A DNA stretch of 64,000 bases from Salinispora arenicola (lineage in GTDB: Bacteria > Actinomycetota > Actinomycetes > Mycobacteriales > Micromonosporaceae): assembly GCF_006716065.1 (NCBI RefSeq), contig NZ_VFOL01000001.1, positions 620,001-684,000 of the forward strand, in the 5' to 3' direction. A model generated the notes under the pieces. It saw only the letters and a list, made by a program, of their open reading frames with translations, had not been told where the DNA came from and searched no databases. This document shows positions 46,945 through 55,914 of this stretch, one piece after another. Position numbers and translations under genes: made by a program. Positions within the stretch are counted from its first letter, which is position 1; each line of letters opens with the position of its first letter.

Positions 46945-47897
46945 GTACTCGGACCACCCGGCTCGTCCGCGTTGACGAACTCGGCGAGCCACTTACGGAA
47001 CTCGGCGCCGAGATCGTCACGCTCGGCGGCAATCTGTACGACGGTCTGGAGATAGCCCAACGGCATGCCGGTGTCGTACCGGGTACCGCGGTAGACGATG
47101 GCGTGCACCGGCACCCCCTCGGTACGGAGGATCTCCATCGCGTCGGTCAGTTGGATCTCCCCACCGCTGCCCGGCTCGGTTCGGTGGATAGCGTTGAAGA
47201 TGCGGCCGGGCAGCACGTAGCGGCCCAACACGGCGAGGTTGCTCGGAGCGTCCTCCGGCTTCGGCTTCTCCACCATGCCGGTCACCCGGACCACGTCGGC
47301 GATGTCGGCGAACTCCGGCTCGGCCGGCGCCACCGAGGCGATGCCGTAGCGGGTGGTCTCGGCGGGGTCGACCTCGAAAAATGCCAGCACGACCCCGCCC
47401 GTACGGGCCTGCAGCTCCAACATTGCCGGCAGCAGTGGCTCGGTCGGCTTCACGAACTCGTCACCGAGCAGCACAGCGAAGGGCTGCTCACCGACGTGTG
47501 ACTCGGCGCAGCCGACGGCATGCCCAAGACCGAGTTGTTCGGGCTGCCGGCAGGAGTAGATGGCGGCCAGGTCCTCGGTCTGCTTGACGGCGGCTAGCAG
47601 GTCAGGCTTCTTCGCCAGCCGCTCTTCCAGGTCAGGGCGACGATCGAAGTGGTCGATCATCGAGGTCTTGCCCCGCCCGGTGACCAACAGGATGTCGGTG
47701 ATCCCGGCCTGCGTTGCCTCCTCGACGATGTACTGCAACACCGGCCGATCGACCACCGGGAGCAGTTCCTTGGGTACCGCCTTGGTGGCGGGCAGGAAGC
47801 GGGTGGCGAGCCCGGCGGCCGGGATCACGGCCTTGACCGCGCGGTGCCCGCCAGTCGTTGTGGCCGTCGATGAGGGGTTCGCTGAGTGCTCCGACAT
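46941..47897 (-). CDS. galU: UTP-glucose-1-phosphate uridylyltransferase
   Basis: GalU makes UDP-glucose for cell-envelope glycans and trehalose. The 318-residue nucleotidyltransferase opens with KAVIPAAGLATRFLPATKAV and PKELLPVVDRPVLQYIVEEA. FAVLLGDEFV and GSGGEIQLTDAM follow. It starts 9 bp after the cyclase stop and overlaps glp, so a shared transcript with the diguanylate cyclase is likely. Confidence 0.95.
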   Translation of the reverse strand: MSEHSANPSSTATTTGGHRAVKAVIPAAGLATRFLPATKAVPKELLPVVDRPVLQYIVEEATQAGITDILLVTGRGKTSMIDHFDRRPDLEERLAKKPDLLAAVKQTEDLAAIYSCRQPEQLGLGHAVGCAESHVGEQPFAVLLGDEFVKPTEPLLPAMLELQARTGGVVLAFFEVDPAETTRYGIASVAPAEPEFADIADVVRVTGMVEKPKPEDAPSNLAVLGRYVLPGRIFNAIHRTEPGSGGEIQLTDAMEILRTEGVPVHAIVYRGTRYDTGMPLGYLQTVVQIAAERDDLGAEFRKWLAEFVNADEPGGPST

Positions 47898-47906
47898 GTC
47901 GCGAGA

Positions 47907-50135
47907 CTATCGGCCACGGCTCTGCCGTGGCGGGTGAGGACCGGAAGTCGGGCCGTCGGGCGCGGCCGTCCCAGAGCCCTGTAGGGGATCGGTCTCCGGT
48001 CCGTTCCCGCGGGTCGCACGTGGTCCATCCGGTGCCTCACGCCGCGCGCCGGCTCGGGGCAGCCCCTCCGCCGAGCCGGCCGACACCGGGAGTTCCAGCG
48101 CGGGTGTGGCGGCCCCGGCCATCCCGGCGATCCGCCAGGTGTCCCGCCCGCTGGCCTTCGCCGCGTACAACGCCTCGTCCGCGGCGTCGAGCACTTCCTG
48201 TCCCGTGCCGCCATGGTCGGGGTGGACGGCGACACCGATGGAGACGGTCACCGGCACCAGGACCGGCTCACCCAACCCACCGACGGCGATCGGGGTGCCC
48301 CGTACCGCCGCACCGAGCCGTCCGGCGACGATGGCCGCTCCCAGGGCGTCGGTCTCCGGTAGCAGCACGACGAACTCCTCGCCTCCCTGCCGGAAGGCGA
48401 GGTCGACCTCACGGATCTCGCCACGAATTCGGCGGGCGAACTCGACCAGCACCAGGTCCCCGGCGGTGTGCCCGTGGGTGTCGTTGATGTGCTTGAAGCG
48501 ATCAAGGTCTAGGACGAGGACGCTGAGCATTCGACCGAAGCGGGTTGCCCGCTCCACCTCACGGCGAAGTGACTGGCGTAGGTAGCGGTAGTTCCAGAGA
48601 CCGGTGAGCGGGTCGGTCAGGGACAGTCGCTGGGCTTCCTCGTGCACCCGTACGTTGTCCACCGCCACCGCGGCGTGCCCAGCGAAGGTGCGCAGCGTGA
48701 CCAGATCGTCGTCGTCGAAGTCGTCCCCACCGAGCCGGTCGTAGAGGGCGAGTACGCCGAACGTTGCCGGTGCGGTGCCGTCCGGCGGACCACCCGGGCG
48801 GGCAGCCGGGCCGTCGCCCCGCGCGGCACCGACGTCGCGTGGGGCCGCGAAGGGCACCGCGACGTACGTCCGGCAACGGGGCTCCCCCGGTGGTACCCCG
48901 GACGGTTCCACCCGACCACGGCGCGACTCGCCGCTGACCGTGACCGCGCCGACCAGATCGCCCAGCGGTACCCGAATCGGCCCGCTCCCGGAGGCTGGCG
49001 CTTCGATCCCTTCGGTGGCCTGAGCGACCAGCTGCCCTCCTGGCTCGACGAGCAGCACCGCCCCGGCCCGGGCACCGGTCGCGGCGATCGCGCTGTGCAG
49101 GATGAGCCGCAGGATGCGCTGCAGGTCATGCGTGCTGGCCAGGGTGTCCCCAAGCACCGCCAGGTGCCCGCGCAGCTGGTCCCGGCTACTGGTCAACGCC
49201 GTGACGTAGGTGCCGGTCTCCCGGGTCATCCGGTTGAACGCATCGGCCAGCCGCCCAACCTCGTCCCGGCTACGCACCGGCACCCGCGCCGTCAGGTCGC
49301 CGCGAGCCACCCGATCAACCGCCTTCACCAGTTCGACCAGCGGCCGGGTGGTGACCCGGGCCAGCCGCCCGGCGACGATCACCGCCAGCAGGGTGACCAA
49401 CAGCACCGCGGCGACCAGGACGGCGTAGAGGCCGGGAGGCCGGTCGCTGGGGACGGACAACACCAGCGGCAGGGGCTGTCCGTCTGACGGGCCGACCCGG
49501 CGCACGTACCGACCGTCGGCGGTGCCCACCACCCGCTCACCATCCAACCCGCCAGCGGCGGCGAGCACGGCCTCGTGTACTCCCGCCGGCTCGGTGGTAT
49601 GCCGTGGCCGGCTGGCCGCGTCCGGGCCACCCAGCAGGGTGACGGCCGCCCCGGTGACCCCCGCCAGCCGTGCCATGAACGCCGGGTCGACCGGCTGCGC
49701 GGTGGTGACCGTGCCCTGTGGGACGCCAGTGGCGTCCCACAGATCCACCCGGACGGCCAACGCGCCCGGCGCAACGTCGACCGGGGTACGTGCCGAGCAG
49801 TCCCGCCAGGGGGCGGTGGGCGACTGACCGGTGGCGTGGGTAACCTTCCCGGCAACATCGGTAACCCGCACGGCGGCGGCCAGCCCTCGACCGACTACCT
49901 GACCGGCGACGGCCGCCCGGTCGTCGGCGAGGGCCACCGCGTCCGCGGCGGCCCTCAGCTGTTGGCAGAGTGCGTCGACCGAGGCTCGGACGGCGGTCGC
50001 GGCGACCGCGAGCCGCTCGGTGGACCGGCTGCGATCGACGGCGGCCACGGCCGATCCCACGAAGTACGCTCCGACCAGCACCGGGCCGAGCACCACCGTG
50101 AGAAGGGCTGTGGTTAGGCGTGCCCGTAGTGTCAC
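47907..50135 (-). CDS. Membrane diguanylate cyclase with HAMP, GAF and GGDEF
   Basis: This 742-residue protein has TM1 at about 8-30, an extracellular sensor region, TM2 at about 235-258 and HAMP (GRLARVTTRPLVELV). A GAF domain at about 325-480 is followed by GGDEF at about 505-660. The active site reads GGEEF, and the inhibitory I-site RxxD (REVD) lies five residues before it, so it should make c-di-GMP and be feedback-inhibited. No EAL domain is present. The last 80 residues are low-complexity. It is directly upstream of galU (9 bp), unusual for a cyclase. The signal is unknown. Confidence 0.9.
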   Translation of the reverse strand: MTLRARLTTALLTVVLGPVLVGAYFVGSAVAAVDRSRSTERLAVAATAVRASVDALCQQLRAAADAVALADDRAAVAGQVVGRGLAAAVRVTDVAGKVTHATGQSPTAPWRDCSARTPVDVAPGALAVRVDLWDATGVPQGTVTTAQPVDPAFMARLAGVTGAAVTLLGGPDAASRPRHTTEPAGVHEAVLAAAGGLDGERVVGTADGRYVRRVGPSDGQPLPLVLSVPSDRPPGLYAVLVAAVLLVTLLAVIVAGRLARVTTRPLVELVKAVDRVARGDLTARVPVRSRDEVGRLADAFNRMTRETGTYVTALTSSRDQLRGHLAVLGDTLASTHDLQRILRLILHSAIAATGARAGAVLLVEPGGQLVAQATEGIEAPASGSGPIRVPLGDLVGAVTVSGESRRGRVEPSGVPPGEPRCRTYVAVPFAAPRDVGAARGDGPAARPGGPPDGTAPATFGVLALYDRLGGDDFDDDDLVTLRTFAGHAAVAVDNVRVHEEAQRLSLTDPLTGLWNYRYLRQSLRREVERATRFGRMLSVLVLDLDRFKHINDTHGHTAGDLVLVEFARRIRGEIREVDLAFRQGGEEFVVLLPETDALGAAIVAGRLGAAVRGTPIAVGGLGEPVLVPVTVSIGVAVHPDHGGTGQEVLDAADEALYAAKASGRDTWRIAGMAGAATPALELPVSAGSAEGLPRAGARREAPDGPRATRGNGPETDPLQGSGTAAPDGPTSGPHPPRQSRGR

Positions 50136-50246
50136 TCGGTCCCCCCGGGACTTCGCCGGCCGATGCTAGCGATGCTGACACAGAGTCACACCAGATGAGC
50201 CTTGCGTCAGGAGTGTTGCGTGCCCGATTTATCTGAGGGAGCGGAA

Positions 50247-50849
50247 GTGACCCGCGGTGCGAAGCTGGCGACACGTACTGCGGTACTCGCCCGACGTCGA
50301 CGGCTGACCGACGCGCAACGGGCCGACGCCGCCCGGCTCGTCCAGGCCGGCCTGGTCGCCCTGGTACGCCGGCTGCGTCCCCGCCGGATGACGGCGTACC
50401 TGCCGGTGGCCACCGAGCCGGGTGGCCCCGACCTGCCGGTGGCGCTGCACGCCGCGCTGCCGGTGGGGGCTGAACTGCTGCTGCCGGTGCTCCGGGCCGA
50501 CCTCGACCTGGATTGGGCGCCCTGGACCGGGCCCGACGACCTGGTGGCCTCCGGGCGGGGAATGCGGGAGCCGACCTGGCCCCCGCTGGGCAAGAGTGCC
50601 GTGGCAGCGGCCGACCTGGTGGTGTTGCCGGCGGTGGCGGTGGACCGGCGCGGTGTACGGCTGGGTCGGGGCGGCGGCTCGTACGACCGGGCGCTCGCCC
50701 GGGTTCCCGCGACCACCCTGACCGTGGTGCCGCTACACGAGGGCGAGCTGGTCGACGTGCTTCCGCGGGAGCCGCACGACCGCCCGGTCCGGGCTGTGAT
50801 CACCCCGGCGGAGGGCCTGCGTAGGCTGGACGGTGTCGCACCGGGCTGA
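50247..50849 (+). CDS. 5-formyltetrahydrofolate cyclo-ligase
   Basis: This 200-residue enzyme converts 5-formyl-THF to 5,10-methenyl-THF using ATP. RLGRGGGSYDRALA is the conserved active-site loop and the basic N-terminus RTAVLARRRRLTDAQR matches the family. The GTG at 50247 follows GAGGGAGCGGAA. A longer start to 50202 adds unrelated residues. It is divergent from the diguanylate cyclase. Its place next to galU and fmdB is a common actinobacterial order. Confidence 0.9.
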   Translation: MTRGAKLATRTAVLARRRRLTDAQRADAARLVQAGLVALVRRLRPRRMTAYLPVATEPGGPDLPVALHAALPVGAELLLPVLRADLDLDWAPWTGPDDLVASGRGMREPTWPPLGKSAVAAADLVVLPAVAVDRRGVRLGRGGGSYDRALARVPATTLTVVPLHEGELVDVLPREPHDRPVRAVITPAEGLRRLDGVAPG

Positions 50850-50961
50850 ACGCGCCGGTGTCGCGCCCCACACGTCCGCTGGACGAATCCGGGGCGATGA
50901 CGCACCATTGGCACTCGAAGATGTCGAGTGCCAACCAACCGTGCCAGTTCCGGAGGAGAAC

Positions 50962-51357
50962 GTGCCCACGTACCAGTACGCCTGCACCGCGTGCGGCCAC
51001 CAGCTCGAGGCGGTGCAGTCTTTCACCGACGAGCCGCTGACCGAGTGCCCGACTTGTGCGGGGCGGTTGCGGAAGCTGTTCAACTCCGTCGGCATCGTGT
51101 TCAAGGGTTCGGGCTTCTACCGCACCGACTCCCGCACCGACTCGGACTCCGGCAGCGCTGCCGGCAAGCCCGCCGCGAGCAACGGATCCGGTTCGTCGAG
51201 CGACTCGACCTCGAACGACTCGACGTCGAGTAGCTCGACCTCGACCAGCTCCACGTCGAACGGTTCCGCCTCGAGCAGCACGACCTCGAAGAGCACAGGC
51301 GCCTCCTCCGCGTCGTCGGGCGGCACGAAGACCCCAGCCGCCAGCAGCACCAACTGA
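50962..51357 (+). CDS. FmdB-family zinc-ribbon protein with Ser/Thr-rich tail
   Basis: The first 45 residues are a zinc ribbon (YACTACGHQLEAVQSF, CPTCAGRLRKLFNSV), followed by GIVFKGSGFYRTDSR, typical of FmdB. The remaining 80 residues are almost only Ser, Thr, Asn, Gly and Ala. The GTG at 50962 follows GGAGGAGAAC. FmdB proteins are putative regulators, with no proven role here. The tail is much longer and simpler than usual. Confidence 0.85.
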   Translation: MPTYQYACTACGHQLEAVQSFTDEPLTECPTCAGRLRKLFNSVGIVFKGSGFYRTDSRTDSDSGSAAGKPAASNGSGSSSDSTSNDSTSSSSTSTSSTSNGSASSSTTSKSTGASSASSGGTKTPAASSTN

Positions 51358-51367
51358 GCCTGGTGTG

Positions 51368-51385
51368 GGCCGGTGTCGTCCGGCC
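51368..51385 (+). terminator. Small hairpin after the FmdB gene
   Basis: A 6-bp stem GGCCGG / CCGGCC with a 6-nt loop begins 11 bp after the stop codon. Confidence 0.4.
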
Positions 51386-51473
51386 ACCGGCGTCGTTTTA
51401 GCGCGATCATGGGCAGCCCTTGTCGTGCGCTGACGCCCAGCGGCGGTCATCGCGCCCAGATCAGGCCGAACGT

Positions 51474-51683
51474 TCAGCCCCAGTGCGGTGGACGCTGCTC
51501 GAGCAGCCAGGCGTCGTTACCGCCGAAGTGTTCGCCCCAGCCCCGGTCGGTATCGTCGACAGTCTGCTCCGGCAGCACCGACCGGCCGTCGTCGCTGCGG
51601 TCAACCGGTCGGTCGTCGTCGCTGCGGTCAACCGGTCGGTCGTCGTCGCTCACGCGGGCCGTCCCCGGTTCCTCGGTGCTCAC
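51474..51683 (-). CDS. Small acidic protein with internal tandem repeat
   Basis: This 69-residue protein starts at GTG 51683 (VSTEEPGTARVSDDDRP). It carries DDDRPVDRS twice plus a partial third copy, and ends GGNDAWLLEQRPPHWG. Proteins ending in RPPHWG with an acidic repeat region are common and uncharacterised in this group of actinomycetes (from memory). It is divergent from the gene at 51757. Function unknown. Confidence 0.7.
   Translation of the reverse strand: MSTEEPGTARVSDDDRPVDRSDDDRPVDRSDDGRSVLPEQTVDDTDRGWGEHFGGNDAWLLEQRPPHWG
51581..51652. repeat. 27-bp in-frame tandem repeat
   Basis: About two and a half copies of a 27-bp unit (ACCGGTCGGTCGTCGTCGCT...), the first with a 4-bp deletion, lie inside the gene at 51474-51683. 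Each full unit adds nine residues, so length variation would keep the frame. Confidence 0.75.
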
Positions 51684-51756
51684 GAACGGTAACCCTAGCT
51701 CAGCACGCCCGCTACCGGACAACACGGCTGGCCGCCCGTTGGTAGCGTCGGACGAC

Positions 51757-52086
51757 GTGACAACTCCCGGCCCTTCCGCGGACGACGACTACTGGCGGCG
51801 CCCCGCGGCCGGTGGTCCGCCCGGCGCGCCTGATCGGACCGACGCCCCGTCGCCAGCGCCGAACGGCGGCTACGCCGGTCCGCCGCCGACCACCCCGCCG
51901 CCCGCCAACTGGAGTCCGCCGCTACACGTCCAGCCGCCGCCACCTCGACAACTACCGGGGCAGGACATGACGGCACTGGACCTTGCCGAGCAACGGGCGC
52001 AACGCGTCACCTGGACCGCCGGCGCGATCGCCGCCGTGGTTTTGCTGGCCCTCAGCTGCGCGTTGTGCGTCCGGCTGGTCCGCTGA
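51757..52086 (+). CDS. Pro-rich single-pass membrane protein
   Basis: This 109-residue protein has a Pro/Gly/Ala-rich N-terminal 75 residues (YAGPPPTTPPPANWSPP), a basic stretch and one C-terminal helix (AGAIAAVVLLALSCALCVRL). The GTG at 51757 is chosen because upstream residues belong to the divergent gene region. A tail-anchored topology is suggested. Function unknown. Confidence 0.65.
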   Translation: MTTPGPSADDDYWRRPAAGGPPGAPDRTDAPSPAPNGGYAGPPPTTPPPANWSPPLHVQPPPPRQLPGQDMTALDLAEQRAQRVTWTAGAIAAVVLLALSCALCVRLVR

Positions 52087-52089
52087 GGG

Positions 52090-52572
52090 TCAGAGGGTGT
52101 TACCCCAGACGGCCTCCGCGCCGGTGTGCCCGGTGAGAGTGACGTAGACGAGGCTGACGACAGCGAGCACCACTACCGCCACCGACAGCACGTGGTTCAC
52201 CCACCGCGGCGGCGTCGGCACGCGCGGATGACCACTGGTCACCACAAGTAGTCCGGCCGCGGCGATGGCCAGCGGCAGCACGTACCAGAAGGTCAGCTCG
52301 CCGTACCGGGAATGTTCGGAGATCTGATCGACGATCGGCCCCTGCAACCCTCGGGCGATGAACACGTCGGTCAACTCCTCGCCGGACTGCACCGCGACCC
52401 ACGCGGTGACCGGCGCCGTCACCGCCAGCAGGACGAGTGCCCAGTCGAGGCGGGACCTGAACCGGGGCAGTACGACGTAGGCGATCGACACCAGTGCGAG
52501 CAACGGCACGAGGACGACGACCGCGTGCACCACGAGCACGTGGGCGGGCAACCCCATGATCTCCTTGAACAT
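52090..52572 (-). CDS. DUF2231 membrane protein
   Basis: This 160-residue protein has four helices and opens MFKEIMGLPAHVLVVHAVVV. The HxxxxH-like pair of His in the first helix is typical of DUF2231. The ATG at 52572 follows GGAGGTACCG. Some relatives are associated with haem or cytochrome systems, but no partner is visible. It converges with the gene at 51757. Confidence 0.82.
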   Translation of the reverse strand: MFKEIMGLPAHVLVVHAVVVLVPLLALVSIAYVVLPRFRSRLDWALVLLAVTAPVTAWVAVQSGEELTDVFIARGLQGPIVDQISEHSRYGELTFWYVLPLAIAAAGLLVVTSGHPRVPTPPRWVNHVLSVAVVVLAVVSLVYVTLTGHTGAEAVWGNTL

Positions 52573-52783
52573 CGGTACCTCCGGTGAATGCGATCACGGG
52601 AGGGCCAGCCTACGGTGCACCCGGCCAACCCGCCCAGGTCTTACCAGAGCGACACGCATTTGTGCTCGGCGCGGTTCATCCACGCCTTGCGCAGCCTCCG
52701 TCCAGCGCTCGTTCGGCCAGTGTCACCTCGGAGTGAGCTGGCTTCCGGTTGTCGCTCGGGGCCCCACGTGCTGTCATTGGCGC

Positions 52784-53212
52784 ATGTCCAGTGGTGAGGA
52801 GTTGCTCCGGTCGAAAGGCCTGCGGGTGACCCGGCCACGCCTTGCTGTCCTCGACGTGCTCGCCGCCGGTGGCCACCTGGATGTCGACGAGATCGCCCGT
52901 CGAGTCCGGGAGCGCCTCGACTCGGTCTCCACCCAGGCTGTCTACGATGTGCTCGGCGCACTGTCGCGGGCTGGGCTGTCCCGCCGGATCGAGACCGCCG
53001 GCAGTCCCGCCCGCTACGAGGCCCGCGTCGGCGACAACCACCACCACGTGGTCTGCCGGGGCTGCGGCGATATCGCCGACGTGGACTGTGCCGTCGGCGA
53101 CGCTCCCTGCCTCGACCCGAACACCACCCACGGATTCGAGGTGGACGAGGCCGACGTGACCTTCTGGGGGCTCTGCCCCCAGTGCCGGGCGCGCCGCAGG
53201 GCCGACGACTGA
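52784..53212 (+). CDS. Fur-family metal-dependent repressor
   Basis: This 142-residue protein has an N-terminal winged helix (LRVTRPRLAVLDVLA, QAVYDVLGALSRAGL) and a C-terminal dimer domain with DNHHHVVCRGCGDI. A second Cys pair, LCPQC, forms the structural zinc site. The length and the early KGLRVTRPR suit FurA/CatR types, often next to katG. No catalase gene is here. The ATG at 52784 is used. The regulon is unknown. Confidence 0.9.
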   Translation: MSSGEELLRSKGLRVTRPRLAVLDVLAAGGHLDVDEIARRVRERLDSVSTQAVYDVLGALSRAGLSRRIETAGSPARYEARVGDNHHHVVCRGCGDIADVDCAVGDAPCLDPNTTHGFEVDEADVTFWGLCPQCRARRRADD

Positions 53213-53363
53213 CGCGAACCGGAAGTCCGAGCAGATCCTGGGAGCCGAAGCGACGGTGGTACGCCCGCCCGGTCGGAGCCCCGCCCGGTCGCCGCCAAGG
53301 CACCCGTCCGATCAGCCTCCGTCACGGGTGTGGGCTGCGGTGACCTGTTCGTCGGCCACCCGG

Positions 53364-54272
53364 TCAGCCGCCGTCGGCCACCCGGTCGAGGGCGGCCCAC
53401 GGCTCCTTCCCCGGCGTCTGCGCACCGGCCGGGCAGGTACGCCGGTAGTCGCACCAGCCGCAGCGCGGCCCCGGGGCAGTGGGAAATGCCTGATCCGGAT
53501 CGCCGCCGTCGGCAACCGACCGTTCCGCGGCCATGATGTCCCGAGCGGTCTCCTCCGCCCGGGAAACCTGCCGCGTGAGCGACTGCGGGCTGTGCTCGTG
53601 CGCAGCGATCGTCCCGGTCGGCAGGTGGTGTAGCTCCACCCGGCGACACGGTTTACGGAAGACCCGCTCCGCCGCGTAGGCGTAGAGGGCCAGCGCCTGC
53701 GAGCCGCGCGCGTCGTCGGTGTCCAGACCAGCCCGCCCGGTCTTGTAGTCCACGATGGCGAGCTCCGCCCCGGCCGGACCGGGCCGGGAGTCGATCCGGT
53801 CGGCACGGCCGTTGAACGCCAGCACCCCAGTCTTCACCGCGACCACCCGCTCCACACCCAGCGGTTCGGTCTCCGGGTCGAGCGTCGCCACATACGACTC
53901 GAGCCAGCCGAGCGCCCGGCGGAACGCGGCCCGCTCCTGCTCGGGATCCCGGTAGCCGTCGCGCACCCAGGTGCCCTTCAGAAGGGTCGCCAACGCCGCC
54001 GACCGCCGCCGGTCAACGGGCAGCGCGTACCAGTTCTTCAGGGCGGTGTGAACGCTTGCCCCCAGCGAGTTGTGCGCCCACGGCGGTCCCTTCGGTGGAG
54101 CGGGACGGTCGACATAGGAGTAGCGGTAGCGCCGTGGACAGTCCGCGTAGGCCCCGAGCCGGCTGGGAGTGCACACGAAAAGCCGCTCCGGCATGCCCTC
54201 GAAGCCGAGTTGTTCGGGTTCGGCGGCGCGGGGCCTGGGCGGGGAGGTGGAAGGTCGGCCGGCTCGTCGCAC
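53364..54272 (-). CDS. RecB-like PD-(D/E)XK nuclease with 4Fe-4S cysteines
   Basis: This 302-residue nuclease has an N-terminal Cys in PSRLGAYADCPRRYRYSY, catalytic residues in GRADRID and IVDYKTG, and a C-terminal CGWCDYRRTC. Together these give the four Cys of a Cas4/AddB-type cluster. The gene stands alone, with no CRISPR array or AddA partner near. The GTG at 54272 gives a Pro/Arg-rich leader; a later start at MPERLFVCTPSR is possible. Confidence 0.85.
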   Translation of the reverse strand: MRRAGRPSTSPPRPRAAEPEQLGFEGMPERLFVCTPSRLGAYADCPRRYRYSYVDRPAPPKGPPWAHNSLGASVHTALKNWYALPVDRRRSAALATLLKGTWVRDGYRDPEQERAAFRRALGWLESYVATLDPETEPLGVERVVAVKTGVLAFNGRADRIDSRPGPAGAELAIVDYKTGRAGLDTDDARGSQALALYAYAAERVFRKPCRRVELHHLPTGTIAAHEHSPQSLTRQVSRAEETARDIMAAERSVADGGDPDQAFPTAPGPRCGWCDYRRTCPAGAQTPGKEPWAALDRVADGG

Positions 54273-54304
54273 ACCGCGATCCTGCCATCCGCCCCCGACA
54301 GGGG

Positions 54305-54919
54305 TCAGCCCCCGGCCGTGTACTGGTGGACGAAAGCGGCCACCGCGTCGGCGATCAGCTGTACCGCGATTGCCGCCAGCAGCAGTCCGGCAATCCGGGT
54401 CAGCACCTCGATACCGCCCGGACGCAGGACTTTCACGATCCCGCCGGAGAAGCGAAGCACCACCCACACGGCGAGCAGCACGGCGAGGATGGCGGCTGCG
54501 ATCGCGGTCACATCTGCCGCTCCGTCGGCCTGCTGCATGAAGAGCATCGTGGCCACAATCGCTCCGGGGCCGGCGAGCAGCGGGGTGCCCAGCGGCACCA
54601 GCGCGATGTTCGAGGTGGCCTGCTGGCTGGGGTCGTCCGACTTGCCGGTCAACAGTTCCAGGGCGACCAGCACGAGCAGCAGGCCGCCGGCGGCCTGCAA
54701 CGCGGGCAGGTCCACGTGCAGGTAGTCGAGCAGGGTCGGGCCGGCCACCGCGAAGATGACGATCACCCCGAGCGCCAACGCCACCGCCTGCCAGGCCGCC
54801 CGGTTCCGGTCCCGGGCCGACAGCGGTCCGGTCAACGCCAGGAAGATGGGCATCATGCCCGGCGGGTCGACGATCACGAGCAGGGTTACAAAGACCTCGC
54901 CGAAGAGCTTGACATCCAC
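54305..54919 (-). CDS. MarC family membrane protein
   Basis: This 204-residue protein has six helices. FVTLLVIVDPPGMMPIFLAL and LVPLGTPLLAGPGAI are the twin proline-rich motifs of MarC. These proteins were once linked to multidrug resistance, but the function is unproven. It lies 32 bp upstream of the RecB-like gene on the same strand. Confidence 0.88.
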   Translation of the reverse strand: MDVKLFGEVFVTLLVIVDPPGMMPIFLALTGPLSARDRNRAAWQAVALALGVIVIFAVAGPTLLDYLHVDLPALQAAGGLLLVLVALELLTGKSDDPSQQATSNIALVPLGTPLLAGPGAIVATMLFMQQADGAADVTAIAAAILAVLLAVWVVLRFSGGIVKVLRPGGIEVLTRIAGLLLAAIAVQLIADAVAAFVHQYTAGG

Positions 54920-54959
54920 CGGATCAACCTAGCGGCGTCGTATCGGACGAGAAATCGGA

Positions 54960-55814
54960 TCACCCGGAAGCGACGCTGGTCACGCCGGCGGCGACAATCC
55001 GCTCGTAGGCCGTCACCTCGGTGGTGAACGCGCCCAGCCGGACCGTCTTGTGCGCTCCGTGGAAGTCCGACGAGCCGGTCACCAGCAGATCCAGCTCGCC
55101 AGCGAGCCCTCGTACGTGTGCCCGTTCGGCGGGTGAGTGATCCTCGTGGTCCGCCTCCAGCCCAGCCAGACCGGCCGCGGCAAGGTCCGCGATCAGTTCG
55201 TCGGGAACCACCCGGCCACGTCGGGTGGCCCGTGGGTGGGCGAACACCGGGACACCCCCGGCCGCCCGGACCAGCCGGACCGCCTGGAAGACCTCGATGT
55301 CGTCCTTGGGCAGGCGATACCGCTCGCCCAGCCAGTCCGGGCCGAACGCCTCGCGGGTCGTCGCGACCAGCCCGGCCCGGATGAGGGCCTGGGCGATGTG
55401 CGGCCGGCCGACCGTCCCGCCCCGCGCGCCGGCCAGGATCTCCGACCAGCTCACCTCGATACCGTCGGCTTGGAGCAGTCGGACCGTCCGCTCGCCACGT
55501 ACGGTGCGGGCGTGCCGGACCCGGCTCAGCTCCGCAGCCAGGTCGGGGGCGTCCGGATCGAAGAGGTACGCGAGCAGGTGCAGCGGTACGGCGGGATCCT
55601 CCCCATACCACCGGCAGGACAGCTCCGCGCCACGGACCAGCCGCAGCCCGGCCGGGAGTGCACGAACTGCCGGCTCCCAGCCGGCCGTGGTGTCGTGGTC
55701 GGTGATCGCGACGACGTCCAGACCGGCTGCCCCCGCCGCGTGGACCAGCTCGGCGGGGGTCAGTGTGCCGTCGCTGGCGGTGGAGTGGGTGTGCAGATCG
55801 ATCCGAGTGCTCAC
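54960..55814 (-). CDS. PHP-domain phosphoesterase
   Basis: This 284-residue protein has metal ligands in RIDLHTHSTASDG, AITDHDTTAGW, ADHEDHSPAERA and TGSSDFHGAHK, the four PHP motifs. Related enzymes hydrolyse 3',5'-bisphosphate nucleotides or RNA ends. The GTG at 55814 is used. It precedes marC on the same strand with a 40-bp gap. Confidence 0.87.
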   Translation of the reverse strand: MSTRIDLHTHSTASDGTLTPAELVHAAGAAGLDVVAITDHDTTAGWEPAVRALPAGLRLVRGAELSCRWYGEDPAVPLHLLAYLFDPDAPDLAAELSRVRHARTVRGERTVRLLQADGIEVSWSEILAGARGGTVGRPHIAQALIRAGLVATTREAFGPDWLGERYRLPKDDIEVFQAVRLVRAAGGVPVFAHPRATRRGRVVPDELIADLAAAGLAGLEADHEDHSPAERAHVRGLAGELDLLVTGSSDFHGAHKTVRLGAFTTEVTAYERIVAAGVTSVASG

Positions 55815-55914
55815 CGCCCGACGCTACCGGCTGGGCAGCCGGAACGGATCGCCTGACCCACCGGGCCCGGCCGTTCCCGCAGGGGGCACGGCACGCCGGT
55901 CGTCAGGACGGCGT

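Noticed and set aside
53364..54272. Cas4 of a CRISPR system
   Set aside because: The RecB-like nuclease has Cas4-like Cys, but no repeats or other cas genes are in the window.
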